Source of the DNA: an uncultured Phenylobacterium sp.
GTDB lineage: Bacteria > Pseudomonadota > Alphaproteobacteria > Caulobacterales > Caulobacteraceae
NCBI GenBank assembly: GCA_945952355.1
Contig: CAMFIW010000168.1
Span: 1 to 6,585, forward strand
DNA length: 6,585 bases
Direction: 5' to 3'
Notes under the pieces: generated by a model
What the model was told of the DNA's origin: nothing
The model's input: only the letters and a program-made list of their open reading frames with translations
Databases searched by the model: none
Position numbers and translations under genes: made by a program
Shown here: positions 1 to 6,585 of the stretch, one piece after another
Layout: every line of letters begins with the position of its first letter
How positions within the stretch are numbered: position 1 is the first letter of the stretch

Positions 1-88
1 TCCGGTCGACGCCGACGCGCAGGGCTTCGCGCTCGACCTATCGCACGGCGGCGCCGATCCGGCGGACGCCGACTTCACCGACTACTGA
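1..88 (+). CDS. Methyl-accepting chemotaxis protein, C-terminal tail only (5' end outside window)
   Basis: Only the last 28 codons of an open frame are present, in the frame starting at base 2 and ending at a TGA at 86-88. The peptide ends GFALDL..GG.D...DADFTDY. Aligned without gaps to the tail of the complete MCP that follows, about 14 of 21 residues are identical, so this is very probably the end of a paralogous chemoreceptor. The final five residues, DFTDY, fit the xZxxZ pattern (Z = aromatic) of the C-terminal pentapeptide that tethers CheR in enterobacterial receptors (NWETF in Tar/Tsr). The gene stops 32 nt before the next start codon, so the two receptors probably share one transcript. 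The family call rests on the tail alone because the signalling domain is off the window. Confidence 0.7.
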   Translation, partial: PVDADAQGFALDLSHGGADPADADFTDY

Positions 89-107
89 CACCGTCTTCGC
101 GCCAGAC

Positions 108-112
108 AGGAA
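108..112 (+). promoter_or_regulatory. Ribosome binding site of the complete MCP gene
   Basis: AGGAA lies 8 nt before the ATG at 121, within the 32-nt gap after the upstream receptor's stop codon. The spacing is normal and it supports ATG 121 as the start. I see no promoter in the gap. Confidence 0.65.
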
Positions 113-120
113 CCCAGACG

Positions 121-1815
121 ATGCGTTTCACGATCAAACTGAAGTTGGTCGCCGCCTTCGCCGCGATCATCGGCCTCCTGGTCATCGCGACCGGCTTCGG
201 GATCGAGGCCTTGGCCAAGATCAACGATCAGGGCGACGCCGTCCTGGCCGGACCCGTCGCCCGCCTGGAGGCGGCGCAGCAGCTGAACATCCACCTGCTG
301 AACGTCGTGCGCGCGGAGAAGAACATGCTGCTGAGCGACCAGCCGCAGCAGCGCAAGGACCTGCAGTCGACGATCGCCAAGGAGCAGCACGAGTTCGACA
401 CGTTGCTGGAGAAGACCAAGGCGATCGCTTCGGTGGAAGGCAAGCCGAAGTGGACCGCGCTGGGCCAGGACTGGGCCCGGCTGATGGAGGTCCATCACCG
501 CATCGTCGCGCTGATCGACGCTGGCCAGCAGGCTCAGGCCGCGGCGATGTCGATGGGCGAAGGCCGGCAGCAGGTCATCGCGGCCTCGGCCACGGTGCAG
601 GAACTGGTTGACCTGTCGCACGCCCAGCTTGAGGCCTCGAGCGCCCAGATCGACAAGGACTACGACAGCACCCTGCGACTGCTGGTCGGCGTGGCCGTGG
701 TGTCGGTGCTGATCGCCGCGGGCGCCGCGTTCTGGATCTCCTGGACGGTCAGCAAGGGCCTGAGCCGAGCGGGGCGGGCGGTAGCCGAGGTGGCCGACGG
801 CGACCTCACCAAGACGGTCGAGATCACCAGCCGCGACGAGATCGGCGACTTGCTCGGCCATGTGAACCTGATGATCGAGCGGCTGCGCGGCGTTGTGGCG
901 GATGCGATCTCGGCGTCGGAGAACGTGTCGTCGGGAAGCCAGGAGCTTTCGGCGGCGTCGGAGCAGGTGAGCCAGGGTGCGACGGAGCAGGCGTCGTCGG
1001 CCGAGGAGGCGTCTGCGTCGATGGAGCAGATGGCGGCGAACATCAAGCAGAACGCCGACAATGCGGCCCAGACCGAGAAGATCGCGCGCCAGTCGTCGAA
1101 GGACGCGGAGGTGTCGGGCGAGGCGGTGCGCCGAGCGGTGGACGCGATGCAGACCATCGCCGAGAAGATCACCATCGTTCAGGAGATCGCGCGTCAGACG
1201 GACCTTCTGGCCCTGAACGCGGCGGTGGAAGCCGCCCGGGCCGGGGAGCACGGCAAGGGCTTCGCGGTGGTGGCGTCCGAGGTGCGCAAGCTGGCGGAGC
1301 GGTCGCAGACCGCCTCGACGGAGATCGGCGCGCTTTCGTCGGACACGGTGAAGGCGGCGCAGCAGGCCGGCGAGATGCTGGCGAGCCTGGTGCCGGACAT
1401 CCGCAAGACCGCCGAGCTGGTGGCCGAGATCAGCGCCGCCTGCCGCGAACAGGACATCGGCGCCAGCCAGATCAACGAAGCGATCCAGCAGCTCGACAAG
1501 GTCACCCAACAGAACGCCTCGGCCTCCGAGGAGATGAGCGCCACCTCCGAGGAACTCGCCGCCCAGGCCGAGGAACTCCAGGCCTCCATCGCCTATTTCC
1601 GCACCGAAGCCAGCGGCGGCTCGGCTCGCCGGCCCGCGGCCTCGGCGCAGCGGGCCTCGCACGCCGCGTCTCCCGCCGCCGGGGCCCGCAAGCCCGCGCT
1701 TCAGGTCCGCAGCCACCCGGTCGCCGCGCAGCAGGCGCTCGCCAAGGGATTCGCGTTGGACCTCGCCCAGGGCGGGCCGGACGCCGATGACGCCGACTTC
1801 CGGAAATATGCCTGA
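121..1815 (+). CDS. Transmembrane methyl-accepting chemotaxis protein (4-helix-bundle sensor, HAMP, MCP signalling domain)
   Basis: A 564-residue inner-membrane chemoreceptor that senses a periplasmic signal and controls a CheA kinase through CheW. The start is supported by AGGAA 8 nt upstream. Layout: TM1 about 9-29; periplasmic helical domain about 30-185, resembling the 4HB_MCP family; TM2 about 187-208; HAMP about 208-258, with the A.GDL and DEIGDL motifs; cytoplasmic hairpin about 260-495, with the classical tip ([13 protein letters not shown], 364-376); then a flexible Ala/Arg/Pro-rich linker. Two sites fit the methylation consensus, with modifiable pairs E295/E296 and E470/E471. The protein ends DFRKY plus one Ala, a CheR-tether-like pentapeptide displaced by one residue from the terminus. 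The ligand cannot be read from the sequence. Third-base codon choice changes sharply inside the signalling domain (see findings). The stop codon overlaps the cheW start by one base. Confidence 0.96.
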   Translation: MRFTIKLKLVAAFAAIIGLLVIATGFGIEALAKINDQGDAVLAGPVARLEAAQQLNIHLLNVVRAEKNMLLSDQPQQRKDLQSTIAKEQHEFDTLLEKTKAIASVEGKPKWTALGQDWARLMEVHHRIVALIDAGQQAQAAAMSMGEGRQQVIAASATVQELVDLSHAQLEASSAQIDKDYDSTLRLLVGVAVVSVLIAAGAAFWISWTVSKGLSRAGRAVAEVADGDLTKTVEITSRDEIGDLLGHVNLMIERLRGVVADAISASENVSSGSQELSAASEQVSQGATEQASSAEEASASMEQMAANIKQNADNAAQTEKIARQSSKDAEVSGEAVRRAVDAMQTIAEKITIVQEIARQTDLLALNAAVEAARAGEHGKGFAVVASEVRKLAERSQTASTEIGALSSDTVKAAQQAGEMLASLVPDIRKTAELVAEISAACREQDIGASQINEAIQQLDKVTQQNASASEEMSATSEELAAQAEELQASIAYFRTEASGGSARRPAASAQRASHAASPAAGARKPALQVRSHPVAAQQALAKGFALDLAQGGPDADDADFRKYA

Positions 1816-2291
1816 TGCCAGCGATCGAGCAGCAGTTCGTCACCCTGGGCCTCGGGGCCGAGGTCTTCGCCGTGCCGGTTGAGTTCGTCCGCGAGATTCT
1901 CGACTACGCGCAGCCGTTCGCGATCCCCGAGGGCCCGGACTATCTGCTCGGGCTGACCGACGTGCGTGGACGCGCGACCCCGACCCTGGACCTGCGCCGG
2001 AAGCTCGGTCTGCCGCCGGCGCCGCCGACCCTCTCGACGCGGATCCTGGTCATGGACGTGCCGTTGGAGGGCCGAACCCTCTCGCTCGGCCTGGTCGCCG
2101 ACCGGGTCATCGAGGTGGCGAGCTACGCCACCGATCGCATCGAAGACCCGCCGGAGATCGGCGTGCCGTGGCGCTCCGACTACATCCGCGGCGTGGTGCG
2201 CGAGGCGTCCGGCTTCGTCGTGCTGTTCGACCTGGCGCGCCTGCTGACCAGCCAGGACGCGGCGGCCCTCCCGCTGGAGGCGGCGGCTTGA
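1815..2291 (+). CDS. cheW: CheW chemotaxis coupling protein
   Basis: A 158-residue single-domain CheW, the cytoplasmic scaffold that links the MCP tip to the P5 domain of CheA in receptor arrays. The fold's signature is clear: GLTDVRGRATPTLDLRRKLG at 46-65 matches the family pattern G.v.lRG...P..DLr...G, with the receptor/kinase-interface Arg at 51. LGLVADRVIEV at 91-101 and YIRGVV at 123-128 are the other expected strands. Length is normal for CheW. The ATG shares its A with the TGA of the MCP gene (TGATG). A weak GGAA at 1802-1805 is the only Shine-Dalgarno-like sequence, so translation is probably coupled to the receptor. The last eleven residues are low-complexity and Ala-rich. The cluster may encode other CheW copies outside the window, so the paralogue number cannot be assigned. 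Confidence 0.95.
   Translation: MPAIEQQFVTLGLGAEVFAVPVEFVREILDYAQPFAIPEGPDYLLGLTDVRGRATPTLDLRRKLGLPPAPPTLSTRILVMDVPLEGRTLSLGLVADRVIEVASYATDRIEDPPEIGVPWRSDYIRGVVREASGFVVLFDLARLLTSQDAAALPLEAAA
2275..2280 (+). promoter_or_regulatory. Strong ribosome binding site that fixes the cheR start
   Basis: TGGAGG lies inside the cheW 3' end, 7 nt before a TTG at 2288 that is in the cheR frame. It is the best Shine-Dalgarno match in the window, and it places the cheR start 40 codons downstream of the ATG at 2168. That ATG would force a 124-nt overlap with cheW. Confidence 0.7.
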
Positions 2292-3157
2292 GCGCCGCGG
2301 CCGCGTGGGCCGAGGCGGACGAGGCGCCGATCGGATCCGACCAGCTCAGCGCCAAGAACTTCAAACGCCTCGCCGACCTGATCCAAGGCTACAGCGGCAT
2401 CAAGATGCCGTCCAACAAGCGCACCATGTTGGAGGGGCGACTGCGGCGGCGCATGCGCGTCGTCCAGATCGGGACGCTCAACGACTATTGCCGCTACCTG
2501 TTCGAAGAGGACAGGCTGGAAGCCGAGATCGTCCACCTGATCGATGCGGTCACCACCAACAAGACCGAGTTCTTCCGCGAGCCGGCCCATTTCCAGTTCC
2601 TGCGCGACAAGGCCCTGCCGGTCCTGGCCAAGGGCGGGGCGCGGACGATCAAGGCCTGGAGCGCGGCCTGCTCGACGGGCGCGGAGCCCTATACCCTGGC
2701 CATGGTGCTGGAGGAGAGTCGCCGATTGAATCGGCGTCAGGACTACTCGATCCTATGCACCGATCTTTGCACCCAGGTCCTCGGTCAGGCCGTGAGCGGC
2801 ATTTTCCCCGAAGCAATGATCGAGCCGGTCGAGATGGACCTGCGCCAACGCTATGTGATGCGCGCCAGGGAGGCGGGGCGAGCGGAGGTTCGCATCGTGC
2901 CCGAACTGCGCTCCAAGCTGTCCTTCGCGCGGCTCAACCTGATGGACGACGCCTATCCCGTCGAGCGGGACATGGACATTCTGTTCTGTCGCAACATCCT
3001 GATCTATTTCGATAAACCGACCCAAGCCAAGGTGCTGAGCCAACTCTGCCAACACCTGCGGCCCGGCGGATACCTGTTCCTGGGGCATTCGGAGTCGATC
3101 GTCGGCATCGACCTGCCTGTGCGCCAGATCGCCAACACCGTCTTTCAGCGTGGTTAG
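2288..3157 (+). CDS. cheR: CheR chemotaxis protein methyltransferase
   Basis: A 289-residue SAM-dependent methyltransferase that methylates glutamates on MCP signalling helices. I choose TTG 2288, overlapping the cheW stop as TTGA, because of the strong ribosome binding site 7 nt upstream and because the resulting length is typical. The N-terminal helical domain is about 20-85 and the methyltransferase domain about 86-289. Diagnostic motifs: TTNKTEFFRE (89-98), SAM-binding loop CSTGAEPYTLAM (128-139), TD at 158-159, LFCRNILIYFD (232-242) and LRPGGYLFLGHSES (257-270). The first Glu of the usual GEEPY is Ala here; the second is kept. The beta-subdomain (about 185-215), which binds receptor pentapeptides in enteric CheR, appears from memory to have the same length as the Salmonella one, which fits the pentapeptide tails on both neighbouring MCPs. 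The gene ends in TAG, 3 nt before cheB and in the same frame. Confidence 0.95.
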   Translation: MSAAAAWAEADEAPIGSDQLSAKNFKRLADLIQGYSGIKMPSNKRTMLEGRLRRRMRVVQIGTLNDYCRYLFEEDRLEAEIVHLIDAVTTNKTEFFREPAHFQFLRDKALPVLAKGGARTIKAWSAACSTGAEPYTLAMVLEESRRLNRRQDYSILCTDLCTQVLGQAVSGIFPEAMIEPVEMDLRQRYVMRAREAGRAEVRIVPELRSKLSFARLNLMDDAYPVERDMDILFCRNILIYFDKPTQAKVLSQLCQHLRPGGYLFLGHSESIVGIDLPVRQIANTVFQRG

Positions 3158-4264
<1,107 letters not shown>

Positions 4265-4267
4265 AAA

Positions 4268-5983
4268 CTAGAACAGAACGTCGTCGTCGGCCGCAGCCGG
4301 CGGCGGGGCCTCACCTGCTGGCGCTTCGAACGCCAGGTGAGCGGTGAGCGCGGCATGGACCTCGCGCTCCTGGGCCATGGTGTAAGCCGCCGCCATCCTG
4401 GCCAGCAGTCCGCCAAGCGGGACTTCGAGGTCCGACACCCCGGGAGCCCCCTCGCCCGCGCAGGCCGCGAGCGCGTCCGCCGCCTCGTCGAGGACGATAC
4501 CGATCTCGCGCTGGAAGTGCAGGCGACCCGAGGCGCGGCGCAGGCTCTCGACCACGATCTCGCCCTGGCGAGCCAGGCCGGCGAGGTCGGCCTCGGCGCT
4601 GTCGCTGGCTTGTTTCAGTCGGCCGCCGACGTCGGCCAGGGCCGAACCCACGGCGGCGGAGAGATCCTCAGCCTCGCCCATGGCGCCGGCGTCGGCGAGA
4701 CCCTCGCGCGCCCCCAAGGCCTCCTGCGAGGCGGTGTCCATCGCCCCGGCATGGGCGCGCAGCTCGATGGCGATCACGGCAAGCGGCTTGCCGGCGTCGC
4801 CGAGGCGGCTGCATTTCAGCGTGGTGTTCAACGCCATCTGCTGGACGTCCGCCTTGATCGATCGCAGGCCCTCGATGCGTTCGGTCAGGCGGGCCGTCGC
4901 CTCGCCGGCCGCGCTGCCGACCTTTCGCGCGCGGCTGTCGGCGAGCGCCATGTCGTCGACGAGCGCCAGGGCTTGGCCCACATGGCTCTCGAGGCTGCGC
5001 AGGAAGCTGTCGCCACCGCTCTCGCCACGCCCGAAGGCGAGGTCGCGCAGGCGCAAGATCTCGCTGGCGTCGTCGGCGATGCCGGCCATGGCCTGGCCGA
5101 TCCGCGCGACGTCGCGGTGGAAGTCCCGGGCGGTGGCGCGAAGCTGCTCGGCCAGCAGTCCGTGCACGAACGCTTCCATGCGCGTGCGCTGGTCGCTCGA
5201 CAGTCCACCCTGGGCGTCGAGCAGGTCGAGGGCCTGGGACACGTGCTCGATGCGCTGACGCGTGATGTCGCCGATCTGCAGCGCGGCCAGGGCCGAGCCC
5301 ATCTTCTTCTGCACCGCGCGGGCGAGGCTCGCGACCTGTTGCGCCGCCTGGGCCACCCGCTGATGCTGGGCGACCATCGCCCGCGCGCTGGCGCTCAGCC
5401 CATCGGGCACGGCGGGGAGGAGGCGGTCGCATTGCTGGGCCAACTCGCGTTCGTGGACCTGCGCCTCGCGGAACAGGTCGCGCAGGGTCTGAACCTCGGT
5501 GTCGAAGGCGTCCAGCTGGCCGCGACCGAGCTCGATGCGGTCGCAGATCTCCTGGGCGAAGTCGGCGAAGGCGGGACCGGCGGCGGCGATGCCGCCCGCG
5601 GTGATCTTGATGTTGATGGCGAAGACCCGGAGGTAGGCCAGGGTGCGGCGCATGTCCTGTACCCCGCCGTCCAGGCGCTCGCCCGCGCCGGACAGGGTCT
5701 CGATGAGACGCCGGCGGCCGTCGTGCCGCACGGGCAGCGCCTTCAGGTCGCCACCGGCGGATTCCAGCTCGGCGGTCATGGCGCCCACCGTCTCGGCGTC
5801 GAGCGCGGCGCCGAGCTTGTCCAGCGAGGCGATCAGCCGGCCGAGACCCTCCACGGCCTGGCCCAGCACCTCGCCGGCCTGCAGGAAACGGCCCTCGACG
5901 GTGCGGCGTGCGGCGTCGAGACGCCCCGCCACGTGCGAGGTGGGCGCATTGTCGAAGCGAACGGCGGTGGCGGTGAGCGGCAT
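4268..5983 (-). CDS. Soluble MCP-like helical protein with two degenerate receptor tips and a CheZ-like DxTxQ motif
   Basis: A 571-residue protein, Ala-rich and almost entirely predicted helix, with no signal peptide or membrane segment, so probably cytoplasmic. Residues 383-412 align without gaps to the MCP signalling tip: MALNTTLKCSRLGDAGK followed by P, L, AV and AxEL. Residues 121-147 form a weaker second copy (FAIN, then AG.AFA..A.EI). Between them, LQIGDITRQRIEHV at 235-248 resembles the CheZ active-site helix, with D239 and Q243 in the DxxxQ spacing of the enteric CheZ pair D143/Q147. The tail is Pro/Ala-rich and ends DDDVLF, which is not an xZxxZ tether. The start is ATG 5983, 8 nt after the kinase stop, with AGGA 6 nt upstream. 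Automated annotation would probably say methyl-accepting chemotaxis protein, but it lacks HAMP, a sensor domain and clear methylation sites. Roles as a phosphatase, or as a scaffold for the adjacent kinase or the che array, are inference. Confidence 0.85.
   Translation of the reverse strand: MPLTATAVRFDNAPTSHVAGRLDAARRTVEGRFLQAGEVLGQAVEGLGRLIASLDKLGAALDAETVGAMTAELESAGGDLKALPVRHDGRRRLIETLSGAGERLDGGVQDMRRTLAYLRVFAINIKITAGGIAAAGPAFADFAQEICDRIELGRGQLDAFDTEVQTLRDLFREAQVHERELAQQCDRLLPAVPDGLSASARAMVAQHQRVAQAAQQVASLARAVQKKMGSALAALQIGDITRQRIEHVSQALDLLDAQGGLSSDQRTRMEAFVHGLLAEQLRATARDFHRDVARIGQAMAGIADDASEILRLRDLAFGRGESGGDSFLRSLESHVGQALALVDDMALADSRARKVGSAAGEATARLTERIEGLRSIKADVQQMALNTTLKCSRLGDAGKPLAVIAIELRAHAGAMDTASQEALGAREGLADAGAMGEAEDLSAAVGSALADVGGRLKQASDSAEADLAGLARQGEIVVESLRRASGRLHFQREIGIVLDEAADALAACAGEGAPGVSDLEVPLGGLLARMAAAYTMAQEREVHAALTAHLAFEAPAGEAPPPAAADDDVLF
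4310..4341. other. Candidate stem-loop just beyond the convergent gene ends
   Basis: CTGGCG (4318-4323) pairs with CGCCAG (4331-4336) across a 7-nt loop containing TTCG. CTCAC (4310-4314) pairs with GTGAG (4337-4341), leaving a 3-nt CTG bulge on the left side. An alternative is the perfect 8-bp arm pair CTCACCTG/CAGGTGAG with a longer loop. It lies 46 nt after the cheB stop and inside the 3' end of the minus-strand gene. There is no T-tract on either strand, so it is not a classical intrinsic terminator. It might stabilise the 3' end of the che mRNA or be chance in GC-rich coding DNA. Confidence 0.3.
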
Positions 5984-5989
5984 GGTCTG

Positions 5990-5993
5990 TCCT
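5990..5993 (-). promoter_or_regulatory. Ribosome binding site of the MCP/CheZ-like gene
   Basis: On the minus strand AGGA overlaps the TAG stop of the hybrid kinase and lies 6 nt before the ATG at 5983. The arrangement supports translational coupling and a shared transcript for the two minus-strand genes. Confidence 0.55.
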
Positions 5994-6585
5994 AGGCCTG
6001 TCCGGCGGCGCGGGCGCCATTCCCGACCGAGCAGGCGAGGGCCTCTTCCAGGGTCGAGAACAGGGTCTGGATGGTGATCGGCTTGGCGAGGTGGCGATCG
6101 GCGCCGGCGGCGGCGCTGGCGGCCCGATGCTCGGGCGCGGCATTGGCGGAAATCATCACGACCGGGGTGCGCGACCCGCCATGGGCGGCCTCGTATCGGC
6201 GGATTTCCCTGATGGCGGCGAGGCCGTCCATCACCGGCATCTGCATGTCCATCAGGACGACGTCGAACGGCGCCTGTTGAAACGCCTCGACCGCCTCGGC
6301 CCCGTTCTCGACCCCAACCACGTCGGCGACATCCGACATCATGAGCTGGATGACCTGACGATTTGTCGGATGGTCGTCGGCGAGCAAGACGCGCAGCCCG
6401 GCCTGCGGCCCGTCGGCGAGGGGCGCCTCGACCTGATCCCGGGCCTGGGGCGCGGGCGCGAGCGGGATCTCGAACCAGAATGCCGATCCGCCACCGGGGC
6501 GGCTATCGCAATCGAGCCTCCCGCCCATCCGCCCGACGATGTCTTTGGCGATGGAGAGGCCCAGGCCCGCCCCGTCGAAGCGGCG
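5992..6585 (-). CDS. Hybrid sensor histidine kinase/response regulator, C-terminal part (5' end outside window)
   Basis: An open frame that runs off the right edge; 197 residues are present. The frame is open upstream of the internal Met at 6528, and the extra residues continue a known domain, so that Met is not the start. The first 43 or so residues are the end of a HATPase_c domain: G2 box GAGLGLSIAKDIVGRMGG, then the usual S..GGGS.F.F.IPL ending. After a linker of about 22 residues comes a complete receiver domain (fragment residues about 64-180) with acidic pair D70/D71, phosphoacceptor D113 in LMDMQMPVMDG, switch S146 and K168 in AKP. This is the layout of hybrid kinases that pass phosphate from a catalytic core to a fused receiver. 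The input, dimerisation and H-box regions are not visible, so the stimulus is unknown and an H-box cannot be confirmed. The MCP/CheZ-like gene follows 8 nt downstream. Confidence 0.93.
   Translation of the reverse strand, partial: RRFDGAGLGLSIAKDIVGRMGGRLDCDSRPGGGSAFWFEIPLAPAPQARDQVEAPLADGPQAGLRVLLADDHPTNRQVIQLMMSDVADVVGVENGAEAVEAFQQAPFDVVLMDMQMPVMDGLAAIREIRRYEAAHGGSRTPVVMISANAAPEHRAASAAAGADRHLAKPITIQTLFSTLEEALACSVGNGARAAGQA

Noticed and set aside
89..120. Possible promoter or terminator between the two receptor genes
   Set aside because: The 32-nt gap holds only a ribosome binding site; no -35/-10 pair, inverted repeat or T-tract is visible.
82..1716. A 544-codon open frame on the minus strand
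   Set aside because: It is antisense to the clearly real MCP gene. Its product is Arg/Leu/Gly-rich with no domain, as expected for a GC-rich shadow frame.
4268..4285. C-terminal DDDVLF of the MCP/CheZ-like protein as a CheR-tethering pentapeptide
   Set aside because: The last five residues, DDVLF, lack the aromatic residue at the second position required by xZxxZ.
4337..5995. A 552-codon open frame on the plus strand opposite the MCP/CheZ-like gene
   Set aside because: The minus-strand frame has recognisable motifs, a ribosome binding site and operon spacing. The plus-strand frame has none of these and reads as low-complexity Gly/Ala/Leu/Arg sequence.
5987..6003. Direct repeat of CTGTCC twice, 11 nt apart, at the kinase/MCP-like junction
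   Set aside because: Six bases repeated once is within chance in GC-rich DNA; I see no flanking symmetry or known regulator site.
4668..6143. A 491-codon minus-strand frame spanning the kinase/MCP-like junction
   Set aside because: It crosses the real stop and start in another frame, and its product is extremely Arg/Pro/Ala-rich, typical of a shadow frame.

Overview
The window looks like a chemotaxis locus from a GC-rich alphaproteobacterium. The order Caulobacterales (Caulobacter/Phenylobacterium-like) is my best guess, from the very high GC at third codon positions, the style of the MCP signalling domain and the gene content. This is inference; no rRNA or other marker gene is present. Coding density is almost total: the longest gap between genes is 32 nt, and there are no RNA genes, mobile elements or CRISPR arrays.

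Left arm, plus strand (1-4264): the last codons of one chemoreceptor gene, then a complete transmembrane methyl-accepting chemotaxis protein (MCP, 121-1815), cheW (1815-2291), cheR (2288-3157, TTG start) and cheB (3161-4264, GTG start). Junctions are +32 nt, a 1-nt overlap, a 4-nt overlap and +3 nt, so this is one translationally coupled operon. The receptor senses, CheW links it to a CheA kinase, CheR methylates the receptor and CheB demethylates it. No cheA or cheY is visible; they must lie outside the window, most simply upstream. Both MCPs end in an aromatic-x-x-aromatic pentapeptide of the CheR-tethering type, embedded in a longer shared tail.

Right arm, minus strand (4268-6585, reading right to left): the 3' part of a hybrid histidine kinase/response regulator (ATP-binding G2 box plus a complete receiver domain), then, 8 nt later, a 571-residue soluble, all-helical protein. 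This protein carries two degenerate copies of the MCP signalling tip, with a CheZ-like DxTxQ helix between them. Its stop codon lies 3 nt from the cheB stop, so the two operons converge with no room for an intergenic terminator. A stem-loop sits just inside the end of the minus-strand gene.

The point most worth attention is the 571-residue protein. Its sequence suggests an MCP/CheZ-like accessory protein, possibly acting on phospho-receiver domains or docking into receptor arrays. Its function is inferred only from motifs.
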